A stretch of 64,000 bases of DNA from the NCBI RefSeq assembly GCF_009908315.1, contig NZ_JAAATW010000003.1:620001-684000 (forward strand), in the 5' to 3' direction. The translations under genes were made by a program, and so were the position numbers. Below are positions 11,407 to 19,334 of this stretch, in pieces; the stretch's first letter is position 1, and each line of letters starts with the position of its first letter. Origin of the DNA: Paragemmobacter ruber. Lineage in GTDB: Bacteria; Pseudomonadota; Alphaproteobacteria; Rhodobacterales; Rhodobacteraceae. Below the pieces are notes generated by a model. The model saw only the letters and a program-made list of their open reading frames with translations, was not told the origin of the DNA and made no database searches.

Positions 11407-11853
11407 ATGGCGCCCAATGCGCCCATGCGCGCGCCCGTCCTTCTGAACCTGTCGCTTCTGGTGCTTTTCCCCATCGCGTGGTTCGCGCCGCTCCTGCGCG
11501 CGGGCCTTTTGCCGCTGCTCGGGATGGCGGAAATCTCGGTCGTCACCGGCCTGCAAACGCTCTGGGATGCCGATCCCGCATTGGCCCTGCTGGTCAGCTT
11601 CCTCGCCCTCTTTGCCCCTTACGCAAAGGTGATCGGCGTGGCGCTCATCGACTTTGGCCTCCTCTCCCCCCGCGCCCTTCCCGCCCTGCGCCTGATGGGC
11701 CGGCTGGCCATGGCCGATGTCTTCCTCATCGCGCTCTACATCGTGCTGGCCAAAAGCACCGGCCTTGCCAAGGTCGAAACAGCCTGGGGCCTGTGGCTTT
11801 TCACGGCCTGCGTGGGCCTTTCCCTGATCCTCTCGCACCGTCACCGCGCTTGA
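11407..11853 (+). CDS. Paraquat-inducible protein A (PqiA) domain membrane protein
   Basis: The 148-residue product is mostly membrane-spanning, with about four helices. It shows the PqiA-like blocks PIAWFAPLL, VVTGLQTLW, FLALFAPYAKV and AMADVFLIALYIV. PqiA proteins in other bacteria work with MCE-domain proteins of the Pqi/Mla class in envelope lipid handling, so its place a little downstream of mlaEF is sensible. It is shorter than two-domain PqiA proteins and seems to be a single-domain form lacking the N-terminal cysteine-rich part. Function is inferred from family and neighbourhood only. Confidence 0.75.
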   Translation: MAPNAPMRAPVLLNLSLLVLFPIAWFAPLLRAGLLPLLGMAEISVVTGLQTLWDADPALALLVSFLALFAPYAKVIGVALIDFGLLSPRALPALRLMGRLAMADVFLIALYIVLAKSTGLAKVETAWGLWLFTACVGLSLILSHRHRA

Positions 11854-11885
11854 ACCCCCCGCCCCCAACCGCTACCAGAGGGGGC

Positions 11886-13244
11886 ATGAGCAAAGCCCCC
11901 CCCGCCTTCACCTGCACCGCCTGCGGGGCCGTCCACCGCAAATGGGCGGGCAAATGCGATGCCTGCGGGGCGTGGAACACCATCGTGGAAGAGGCCCCCC
12001 TCTCCACCGGCCCCAAATCGCTGGGCGCCAAGGGGAAGACCATCCCCCTCACCGACCTCGCCACCGAAGAGGCCCCGCCCCCCCGCGCGGCCTCCGGCAT
12101 GGATGAACTTGACCGCGTCCTCGGCGGCGGCCTCGTCCCCGCCTCGGCCATCCTCGTGGGCGGCGATCCCGGCATCGGGAAATCCACCCTTCTTCTGCAA
12201 GCCACCGCAAGCTTCGCCCGGCGCGGCCTCAAATGCCTCTACATCTCCGGCGAAGAGGCCTCGGCACAGGTCCGCATGCGCGCCCAGCGTCTGGGCCTTT
12301 CGGATGCCCCCGTGGCGCTTGGCGCCGAAACCGCGCTGCGCGACATCCTGACCACGCTCGATGCCGAACGCCCCCAGCTTGCCATCATCGATTCGATCCA
12401 GACCATGTGGCTCGACACGGTCGAAGCTGCCCCCGGCTCCGTCAGCCAGGTCCGCGCCGCCGCGCATGAACTTGTCACCTTCGCCAAACGGCGCGGCGTG
12501 GCCATCATCCTCGTCGGCCACGTCACAAAGGAAGGCCAGATCGCCGGCCCCCGCGTGGTGGAACACATGGTCGATACCGTCCTCTATTTCGAAGGCGAAC
12601 GCGGCCACCAGTTCCGCATCCTGCGCGCGGTGAAAAACCGCTTTGGTCCCGCCGACGAAATCGGCGTGTTCGAGATGACGGGCGACGGCCTCGCCCAGGT
12701 CACCAACCCCTCGGCCCTCTTCCTGTCGGATCGCGGGCAAACCACCCCCGGCTCCGCCGTCTTTGCCGGGATCGAAGGCACGCGCCCCGTCCTGACCGAA
12801 ATCCAGGCCCTCGTCGCGCCCTCGAACCTCGGCACACCCCGCCGCACCGTCGTGGGCCTCGACAGCGGCCGCCTCTCCACCATCCTCGCGGTGCTCGAGG
12901 CGCGCTGCGGCATCCCCTTCGCGGGCCTTGACGTCTTTCTCAACGTCGCGGGCGGGATGCGCGTCGCCGAACCCGCCGCCGATCTCGCCGTTGCCGCCGC
13001 CCTGCTGTCGGCGCGCGAAGACGTGGCCCTCCCCCCCGACATGGTGCTTTTCGGCGAAATATCCCTCTCTGGCGCCCTCCGCCCCGTCGGGCAGACCGAA
13101 AACAGGTTGAAAGAAGCCTCGAAACTTGGTTTCTCACAGGCGATTGCGCCGGACCGCTCCAAACTCGGGGCGGATGCGGGGATGCGGGTGCGTCAGATGC
13201 CCGACCTCACGGCCTTCGTGGGCGAGATGTTCGGGGCAGGTTGA
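11886..13244 (+). CDS. radA: DNA repair protein RadA
   Basis: RadA is a DNA-branch-migration ATPase in recombinational repair. The 452-residue product has all parts of the family: the N-terminal zinc finger (CTACG near residue 10 and CDACG near residue 25), RecA-like Walker A GGDPGIGKSTLL near residue 94, and the RadA-specific KNRFG motif. A C-terminal Lon-like fold follows (GGMRVAEPAADLAVAAALLS). The ATG at 11886 was chosen because it lies just before the zinc finger. cvpA follows after 30 bases. Confidence 0.96.
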   Translation: MSKAPPAFTCTACGAVHRKWAGKCDACGAWNTIVEEAPLSTGPKSLGAKGKTIPLTDLATEEAPPPRAASGMDELDRVLGGGLVPASAILVGGDPGIGKSTLLLQATASFARRGLKCLYISGEEASAQVRMRAQRLGLSDAPVALGAETALRDILTTLDAERPQLAIIDSIQTMWLDTVEAAPGSVSQVRAAAHELVTFAKRRGVAIILVGHVTKEGQIAGPRVVEHMVDTVLYFEGERGHQFRILRAVKNRFGPADEIGVFEMTGDGLAQVTNPSALFLSDRGQTTPGSAVFAGIEGTRPVLTEIQALVAPSNLGTPRRTVVGLDSGRLSTILAVLEARCGIPFAGLDVFLNVAGGMRVAEPAADLAVAAALLSAREDVALPPDMVLFGEISLSGALRPVGQTENRLKEASKLGFSQAIAPDRSKLGADAGMRVRQMPDLTAFVGEMFGAG

Positions 13245-13274
13245 CGCCCCGGCAGGACAGGAGCAGGACGGCAA

Positions 13275-13868
13275 ATGGAAGGTTTCACCCTGATCGACGC
13301 GGTCGTCGCCGGCGTCATCGTGCTCTCGGCGATCCTCGCCTATAGCCGTGGCTTTGTGCGCGAAGCCATGGCCATCGTCGGCTGGCTCGGGGCCGCTGTC
13401 GTGGCCTTCCTCTTCGCCGCGCCGGTGCAGCCCCTTGTCCGCGAATTGCCCGTGGTGGGTGAATTTCTCGGCGACAGCTGCGAATTGTCCATCATCGCGG
13501 CCTTCGCCGTGGTCTTCGCCGCCGCCCTGATCGTGGCCTCGCTCTTCACGCCGCTGCTGTCTTCGGCCATCCACCGCACCGCGCTGGGTGGTCTGGATCA
13601 GGGTCTGGGCTTTCTCTTCGGGGTGGTGCGCGGCGTCCTCCTCGTCGCGGTGGCCTTCCTCGTCTATGATCGCGCCATCGCCGCCGAGTCGATCCCGATG
13701 GTGGATGAAAGCCGCTCCGCCCGCGTCTTCGCCTCCTTCCAGGAAAACATCGACGCGCAGATGCCCTCTGACGCGCCCGGCTGGATCGTCGCCCGCTACA
13801 ATGACCTGACCCAGGTCTGCGTGGGCGAGGCCGCCCCGGCCGAGACAGCCCCCACCACCTCTGGCTGA
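13275..13868 (+). CDS. CvpA family membrane protein
   Basis: The 197-residue product starts GFTLIDAVVAGVIVLSAILAYSRG, followed by hydrophobic spans and GALGGLDQ-type sequence (LGGLDQGLGFLFGVVRG). This is the CvpA (colicin V production) family of inner-membrane proteins, found upstream of purF in many bacteria, as here. The biochemical role is not well defined. About four membrane helices are expected in the first 140 residues; the tail is hydrophilic. It lies between radA and purF, all on the same strand. Confidence 0.88.
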   Translation: MEGFTLIDAVVAGVIVLSAILAYSRGFVREAMAIVGWLGAAVVAFLFAAPVQPLVRELPVVGEFLGDSCELSIIAAFAVVFAAALIVASLFTPLLSSAIHRTALGGLDQGLGFLFGVVRGVLLVAVAFLVYDRAIAAESIPMVDESRSARVFASFQENIDAQMPSDAPGWIVARYNDLTQVCVGEAAPAETAPTTSG

Positions 13869-13985
13869 TCCGCGCCCTGCCGATCTGTGCACCCCCGCAC
13901 CGCCGCGGCGCGGCAAAGGGGGCGTGACAGCGGCATGACAAAGCACTAGATCATGCGGCAACCCATCCCCGGATTCGGAGGCCCC

Positions 13986-15449
13986 ATGCGCCCCTTCCTC
14001 GCCCATCCCTTCGATGATGACAAATTGAAGGAGGAATGCGGCGTATTCGGCGTGATCGGCGTGGCCGACGCGGCGAATTTCGTGGCCCTCGGCCTGCACG
14101 CGCTCCAGCATCGCGGGCAAGAGGCGGGCGGCATCGTCGCCTACCACCCCGAACACGGTTTCAACTCCGCCCGCCGCTTCGGCTATGTGCGCGACAACTT
14201 CACCAAGGCCGAGGTGATGGACACCCTGCCGGGTGAATTGTCCATCGGCCATGTCCGCTATTCCACCGCAGGCTCCAAAGGCGCGACCGCCATCCGCGAC
14301 GTGCAGCCTTTCTTCGGCGAGTTTTCCATGGGCGGCGCCGCCATCGCGCATAACGGCAACCTCACCAATGCCGCCGCCCTGCGCCGCGAACTGATCGAAC
14401 GCGGCTCGATCTTCCAGTCTTCGTCCGACAGCGAATGCATCATCCACCTGATGGCGCGGTCGATCCAGAAGAACATCCCCGAACGCATCAAGGATGCGCT
14501 GCGCCGGGTCGAAGGCGCCTTCTCCGTCGTGGCCATGACGCGCACCAAACTCATCGGCGTGCGCGATCCCTTGGGCGTCCGCCCCCTCGTCCTCGGCCGC
14601 ATCGCCGATCACGGTTGGGCGCTGTCATCGGAAACCTGCGGGCTTGACATCATCGGCGCCGATTTCGTGCGCGAGATCGAGCCGGGCGAAATGGTGGTCA
14701 TCGAAAACGGCAAGGTCGAAACCTTCCGGCCCTTCGCACCGGCCAAATCCCGCTTCTGCATCTTCGAACATGTCTACTTCTCGCGCCCCGATTCGATCCT
14801 CGGCGGCCGCTCGGTCTATGAAACCCGCCGCCAGATCGGCGTGGAACTGGCGCGTGAGGCGCCGGTGGAGGCCGATCTCGTCTGCCCCGTGCCCGACTCC
14901 GGCACCCCTGCCGCCATCGGCTTTGCAGCCGAATCCGGCATCCCCTTCGGCCTCGGCATCACGCGCAACCAGTACATGGGCCGCACCTTCATCGAACCGA
15001 CCGAACAGATCCGCAACATGGGCGTGCGGCTGAAACTCAACGTCAACCGCGCGCTGATCAAGGGAAAGCGGGTGATCCTCGTGGACGACTCGGTGGTCCG
15101 CGGCACCACCAGCCGCAAGATCAAGGACATGATCCTCGACGCCGGCGCCGCCGAAGTGCATTTCCGCATCGCCTCGCCACCCACCGCCTGGCCCTGCTTC
15201 TATGGCGTCGATACGCCCGAACGCTCAAAACTCCTCGCCGCCACCATGTCCGAGGATGAGATGCGCGACTGGATCGGCGTGGACAGCCTGAAATTCATCT
15301 CGCTCGACGGTCTCTACCGCGCCGCTGGCGAAGCGGCAGGCCGCGATCCTGCCAGCCCGCGCTATTGCGATGCCTGCTTCTCCGGGGACTACCCCGTTGC
15401 CCCCTCGGACAAGATCGAGGAAGGCTTCCAGATGAAGGCCGCCGAATAA
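13986..15449 (+). CDS. purF: Amidophosphoribosyltransferase
   Basis: PurF makes 5-phosphoribosylamine from PRPP and glutamine, the first committed step of purine synthesis. From the ATG at 13986 (after GGAGG) the product is 487 residues. KEECGVFGV holds the catalytic glutaminase cysteine at residue 18, which is exposed once the short propeptide is removed. GLHALQHRGQEAGG, SDSE and the PRPP motif RVILVDDSVVRGTTS follow. A longer in-frame start at 13953 would add 11 residues; I prefer the one with the ribosome-binding site. Confidence 0.97.
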   Translation: MRPFLAHPFDDDKLKEECGVFGVIGVADAANFVALGLHALQHRGQEAGGIVAYHPEHGFNSARRFGYVRDNFTKAEVMDTLPGELSIGHVRYSTAGSKGATAIRDVQPFFGEFSMGGAAIAHNGNLTNAAALRRELIERGSIFQSSSDSECIIHLMARSIQKNIPERIKDALRRVEGAFSVVAMTRTKLIGVRDPLGVRPLVLGRIADHGWALSSETCGLDIIGADFVREIEPGEMVVIENGKVETFRPFAPAKSRFCIFEHVYFSRPDSILGGRSVYETRRQIGVELAREAPVEADLVCPVPDSGTPAAIGFAAESGIPFGLGITRNQYMGRTFIEPTEQIRNMGVRLKLNVNRALIKGKRVILVDDSVVRGTTSRKIKDMILDAGAAEVHFRIASPPTAWPCFYGVDTPERSKLLAATMSEDEMRDWIGVDSLKFISLDGLYRAAGEAAGRDPASPRYCDACFSGDYPVAPSDKIEEGFQMKAAE

Positions 15450-15562
15450 GCCCCCCGCGTCCCGCAAGGCGCAAGGAACCGCCCCCGCTCCGGGGCGCGC
15501 GCGCCCTTGCCCCTTTACCTTGGATAAAATACCCACGCCCGGCCAGCCACGGAGCCTGACGC

Positions 15563-16222
15563 ATGACCCAGAAGATCGCCCTCGTCACCGGCGCCTCGCG
15601 CGGCCTCGGCGCGGCTTTGGCAGAACAGCTTGCCCTGCGTGGCTGGCATGTCGTCGCCGTCGCCCGCACCGTGGGCGCGCTGGAGGAACTGGATGATCGC
15701 GTGAAATCCGCAGGCCTTCCCGGCGCAGGCGGCCTGACGCTTGCGCCCATGGACATCACGAATGACGATGCCATGCGCCACCTGTGCAGAAGCGTCCATG
15801 ATCGCTGGGGCCATGTCGATCTCTGGGCGCATACGGCCATTCATGCCGCCCCGCTCGCCCCCGCCGCCAGCGTCGACGCCAAGGACTGGGACAAGTCCAT
15901 CGCCATCAACGCCCGCGCCACGGGCCTGCTGATCCCGATGATCGACCCGCTCCTCCGCGCCGCCCCGCAGGGCACCGCCCTCTTCTTCGATGATCCGAAA
16001 GGGGCCGCGAAGTTTCACGCCGCCTATGGCGCAACCAAGGCCGCGCAGATCACGCTTGCCCGCGCCTGGGCGCTTGAGGCCGCCAAGCACGGCCCGCGCG
16101 TCCTGATCGCAGAACCCGCGCCGATGCCCACCGCCACCCGCGCCCGTTTCCATCCCGGCGAGGACCGCAGCCACCTCGCCGATCCGCGGGATGAAGCCGC
16201 CCGCCTGATCGGGCTGCTCTGA
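15563..16222 (+). CDS. SDR family protein with degenerate active-site motifs
   Basis: The 219-residue product begins with a normal SDR cofactor motif (ALVTGASRGLGAAL) and has YGATK at about residues 155-159. The usual NNAG is replaced by the sequence AHTAIHAAP. The strand that normally carries the catalytic serine reads ALFFDDPKGAAKFHAAYG, with aspartates where the serine is expected. The protein may therefore bind NAD(P) but have altered or no dehydrogenase activity. Relatives near purF in Rhodobacterales are annotated simply as SDR. It lies 113 bases after purF. Confidence 0.75.
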   Translation: MTQKIALVTGASRGLGAALAEQLALRGWHVVAVARTVGALEELDDRVKSAGLPGAGGLTLAPMDITNDDAMRHLCRSVHDRWGHVDLWAHTAIHAAPLAPAASVDAKDWDKSIAINARATGLLIPMIDPLLRAAPQGTALFFDDPKGAAKFHAAYGATKAAQITLARAWALEAAKHGPRVLIAEPAPMPTATRARFHPGEDRSHLADPRDEAARLIGLL

Positions 16223-16320
16223 TCCGCCCGCGCGGGCGCCACTAACATGTCAGTTTGCGCTTGCCCCCGCAGCGCGCATCCGCTTGACTGCCGCGGAACG
16301 CGATCAGGGGGGAACCAGCG

Positions 16321-17055
16321 ATGCGCCTTGCCGGCAAGACAGCCTTTTGTACCGCCTCGGGCGCAGGCATCGGCCTTGCCACCGTGCGCGCCTTCCGCGC
16401 CGAAGGGGCGCGCGTCATCGCCACCGACATCAACAGCAAGGCCGTGGACGCCCTGCGCGACGAGGGGATCGAGGCGCACCGTCTCGACGTCACTGATGCC
16501 GCAGCCGTGGCCGCCATCGCCCGTGACACCGGCCCGGTGGACATCCTGTTCAACTGTGCAGGCTTCGTCCATCACGGCACCCTCCTCGACTGCGAAGAGA
16601 AGGATTTCGACTTCTCGTTCGAGCTGAACGTCAAGGCGCCCTACCGCGTCACCCGCGCCTTCCTGCCGGGCATGCTGGAACAGGGGGGTGGGTCCATCGT
16701 CAACATCGCCTCGGTCGCGTCCTCCATCATCGCCGCGCCCAACCGCTTTGTCTACGGCGCGACCAAGGCCGCCGTCATCGGCATGACAAAATCCATCGCT
16801 GCCGACTACGTGACGCGCGGCATCCGCTGCAATGCGATCTGCCCCGCCACGGTGGAATCCCCCTCGCTGGAGGCGCGGATGCGCGCGCAAGGCGATTACG
16901 AGGCCGCCCGCGCGGCCTTCATCGCGCGCCAGCCGATGGGCCGCATCGGCCAGCCGGAAGAGATCGCGCATCTTGCCGTCTACCTCGCCTCGGACGAGGC
17001 GGCCTTCCTGTCGGGTCAGGCCATCAGCATCGACGGCGGCTGGACGAATATCTGA
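16321..17055 (+). CDS. SDR oxidoreductase (2-keto-3-deoxy-L-fuconate dehydrogenase / BDH2-like)
   Basis: The 244-residue product has the motif TASGAGIGLATV, then NCAG, NIASVASSII with the catalytic serine, YGATKAAVIGMTKS with the catalytic Tyr/Lys, and a C-terminal GQAISIDGGWTNI. The order and spacing of CRNAICPATVESPS-like sequence resemble 2-keto-3-deoxy-L-fuconate 4-dehydrogenases and mammalian DHRS6/BDH2-type enzymes. The start at 16321 follows GGGGG. The gene is convergent with the cystathionine-type lyase on the other strand, with a hairpin cluster between. Substrate assignment is a homology-based guess. Confidence 0.8.
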   Translation: MRLAGKTAFCTASGAGIGLATVRAFRAEGARVIATDINSKAVDALRDEGIEAHRLDVTDAAAVAAIARDTGPVDILFNCAGFVHHGTLLDCEEKDFDFSFELNVKAPYRVTRAFLPGMLEQGGGSIVNIASVASSIIAAPNRFVYGATKAAVIGMTKSIAADYVTRGIRCNAICPATVESPSLEARMRAQGDYEAARAAFIARQPMGRIGQPEEIAHLAVYLASDEAAFLSGQAISIDGGWTNI

Positions 17056-17067
17056 ACATACCGAAGG

Positions 17068-17168
17068 CCAAGATTTTTCATGAAAAATCTTGGCAAAGCG
17101 CCTGCTCTGCAGGCGCCGAATTTTCGGAGAAAATTCGCCCTCCGAAAATTCTTCTCCGAAGAATTTTC
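17068..17168. repeat. Cluster of four perfect hairpins between convergent genes
   Basis: Four inverted repeats with very short loops lie end to end. They are 17068-17093 (12-bp arms, loop at), 17098-17116 (8-bp arms, loop tct), 17117-17137 (9-bp arms, loop gga) and 17144-17168 (11-bp arms, loop tcc). The last overlaps the stop codon of the minus-strand gene. The arms of the last one are the same two sequences as in the hairpin at 3937-3961, in swapped order. They likely serve as bidirectional transcript ends for the two convergent genes. Confidence 0.85.
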
Positions 17169-18282
17169 ACACCACCGCCAACGCCTCTGCGATCCCGTCC
17201 CACAGCGCCTCGACCGGTTCCACCCCAATGGACAGGCGGATGAATCCTTCCGGCACCGCATCGCCCCAGCGCGCGCGCCGCTCGCCTGCCGAATGGGTGG
17301 CACCAAAGGATGTGGCCCGCGCCAGATAGGGGCAGGCCGCCAGAAAGGCCTCGGCCTGATCGGCACTGTCCAGCGTCATCCCGATCAGAAAGCCGAAGCC
17401 CCGCGCCTGCCGGACCGTCACCGCGTGCGACGGATCGTCGGGCAGGCCCGGATAGCGCACCGCGCGCACCTTGGGATGGGCGGCCAGCCGCTCGGCCACC
17501 ACCTGCGCGCTGGCACACATGCGCGACAGGCGCAGTTCCAGCGTCTCCATCCCGCGATGGACAAGCCACGCCTCGAACGATCCCGGCACCGCGCCCGACA
17601 GCTTGCGCCAGTCGCGCACCCGCGCCATCACGGCCGCATCCCGGCCCGCGACATGGCCGAACAGCACATCCGAATGCCCCCCCGGCGCCTTGGTATCCGC
17701 CGCCACCACCAGATCGGCGCCAAGGTCGAGGGGCCGCTGCAGCACGGCGGTCATCGTCGTGTTGTCCACGATCACCACAGCCCCCGCCGCATGGGCCCGC
17801 GCCGCCACGGCGGCGATGTCGCAGACCTCAAGCCCCGGATTGGACGGCGTTTCCAGATAGACGATGCCTGCGCCGGTGAAATCGGCCTGCCCCATCGCGA
17901 GCGTCGGCACATAATCGACCGGCACCCCGAAGCCCTTCAGGAACTGCTCCGCAAAGAGCCGCACGGTGTAATACCCGTCCGACGGCAGCACCACCCGCCG
18001 CCCCGGCACCACCGCCGCCATCAGCGCGGCCGAGATGGCCGCCATCCCCGACGGAAAGCTCACGCAAGGCGCGCCTTCCAGCACTGCCATCTGCGCCTCC
18101 ACCTCATCCCAGGTGGGCATCGTCGTCCGACCATAGACATATCCCCCCACATCCGCCCGCGGCAGATGGTAGGTGGCCGCGCTGACCAAGGGCGGGGTGA
18201 TGGGATCCCCCTGTTCCAGCCTTGCGCTGCGGTGGTGCAGCAGATCGGCGAAGCGGCGGTCGTCGTCATTGCGGATGGTCAT
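17167..18282 (-). CDS. Cys/Met-metabolism PLP-dependent enzyme (cystathionine lyase/synthase family)
   Basis: The 371-residue product belongs to the fold-type I PLP family that includes cystathionine gamma-synthase, beta-lyase and gamma-lyase. The ADTKAPGGHSD motif carries the PLP-lysine (K198), with VDN at 172-174 (aspartate 173) and the ring-stacking YYT region near 104-106. The usual NPT after the YxR motif reads MPT here (YGRTTMPT, residues 50-57). The ATG at 18282 has AAAGGAG upstream. A 143-base gap with a GC-rich hairpin separates it from the beta-hydroxyacid dehydrogenase gene, so it may be the last gene of the catabolic run or separately expressed. The C-S bond it cuts or makes is unknown. 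Confidence 0.85.
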   Translation of the reverse strand: MTIRNDDDRRFADLLHHRSARLEQGDPITPPLVSAATYHLPRADVGGYVYGRTTMPTWDEVEAQMAVLEGAPCVSFPSGMAAISAALMAAVVPGRRVVLPSDGYYTVRLFAEQFLKGFGVPVDYVPTLAMGQADFTGAGIVYLETPSNPGLEVCDIAAVAARAHAAGAVVIVDNTTMTAVLQRPLDLGADLVVAADTKAPGGHSDVLFGHVAGRDAAVMARVRDWRKLSGAVPGSFEAWLVHRGMETLELRLSRMCASAQVVAERLAAHPKVRAVRYPGLPDDPSHAVTVRQARGFGFLIGMTLDSADQAEAFLAACPYLARATSFGATHSAGERRARWGDAVPEGFIRLSIGVEPVEALWDGIAEALAVV

Positions 18283-18362
18283 GGGTCGGGTCTCCTTTAC
18301 GGTGATCCTTCCCCCGGCGCAGGGGCGGATGCAACCCCGCACCGTCGCCCGGCGCCACAGGC

Positions 18363-18387
18363 GCGGGAGGGCGACCTGCCCTCCCGC
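18363..18387 (-). terminator. GC-rich hairpin between oxidoreductase and PLP-lyase genes
   Basis: GCGGGAGGGC and GCCCTCCCGC form a perfect ten-base-pair stem with a five-base loop (positions as read on the plus strand; it reads the same on the minus strand). It lies 39 bases after the stop of the minus-strand oxidoreductase gene. No T-tract follows, so it may be a pause or stability element rather than a true terminator. Confidence 0.4.
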
Positions 18388-18425
18388 CCCTTCCCGGGGA
18401 TCGTGTCAGACAGACGATGACCGGC

Positions 18426-19325
18426 TCATTCCAGCCGTGCCGGAAACCCGTCCGCCCGCAGATCGGTGCCCAGCGCATCCTCCAGCAGCTTCACGATCTG
18501 CGTCGATTGCGCGGACCCGCCATAGACGGCCTTGCCCTTCATGAAGGTCTGGTTGGTCAGCGAGGCAAGGTCCAGCGGCACCCCGAACTCGCGGCCGAAG
18601 CCCATGGCAAAGCCCAGATCCTTCAACGCCAGATCCATCGAAAACGCGATGTCATAGCTGCCGTTCAGGATCAGCTGCCCCTCCGTCTCATGCACGAAGG
18701 ACGTACCCGACGAGGCCGCGATCGCCTCCCACGCGGTCTTGAGGTCAAGCCCCCCCCGCTTGGCCAGCATCAACGCCTCGCCATCCGCGACCAGATGGAT
18801 GAAGGCCAGCATGTTGGTGATCACCTTGATCACCGCCGCACTGCCCAAGGGGCCCATGTGGAAGATGCGGTTGCCAATCGCCTCCAGCGCGGGTTTGTGC
18901 AGCGCGAACAGGTCCGCATCGCCCCCCACCAGCACCGTGATCTCGCCCCGAGCCGCCAGATGCACGCCCCCGGTGACGGGGGCCTCCAGCAGCCGCACGC
19001 CCCCCGTGCGCGCAAGCCCTGCCAGACGCAGGATGTCATCCCGGCCAAGTGTCGAGTTTTCGATCCAGGTCGCGCCCGGCTTCATCGTGGTGAGAAGCTG
19101 CGCCAGCACCGCCTCCGACACGGCAGGCGACGGCAGGCAGGTGAAGACGTCATCCACCTCCGCCGCCAAGGCTGCCGGGCTTTCGGCCACGCGCGCCCCC
19201 ATCGCCCGGTGCCGTTCCGCCAGCGCCGGATCGCGGTCATAGACCGTCACCTCATGCCCCGCGCGGATCAGGCTGGCCGCCAGATGCCCCCCGAGGTTGC
19301 CGAGGCCGACATAACCATATTTCAT
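18426..19325 (-). CDS. Beta-hydroxyacid dehydrogenase (3-hydroxyisobutyrate dehydrogenase family)
   Basis: The 299-residue product has the NAD(P) motif GLGNLGG at residues 7-13. It carries the substrate-binding VTGG motif (117-120) and the catalytic lysine with its partner asparagine in GSAAVIKVITN (K167, N171). These are the features of the family that includes 3-hydroxyisobutyrate, 6-phosphogluconate and tartronate semialdehyde enzymes. It starts nine bases after the aldehyde dehydrogenase stop, so the two are almost surely co-transcribed. Substrate is not clear from sequence; next to an aldehyde dehydrogenase it could handle a hydroxy acid/semialdehyde pair. Confidence 0.88.
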   Translation of the reverse strand: MKYGYVGLGNLGGHLAASLIRAGHEVTVYDRDPALAERHRAMGARVAESPAALAAEVDDVFTCLPSPAVSEAVLAQLLTTMKPGATWIENSTLGRDDILRLAGLARTGGVRLLEAPVTGGVHLAARGEITVLVGGDADLFALHKPALEAIGNRIFHMGPLGSAAVIKVITNMLAFIHLVADGEALMLAKRGGLDLKTAWEAIAASSGTSFVHETEGQLILNGSYDIAFSMDLALKDLGFAMGFGREFGVPLDLASLTNQTFMKGKAVYGGSAQSTQIVKLLEDALGTDLRADGFPARLE

Positions 19326-19334
19326 GCCCGTTCC

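Noticed and set aside
18283-18425. SAM or SAH riboswitch upstream of the Cys/Met PLP enzyme
   Set aside because: I compared the leader with the SAM-II, SAM/SAH and SAH consensus patterns I remember and found no match; only a GC-rich hairpin is present.
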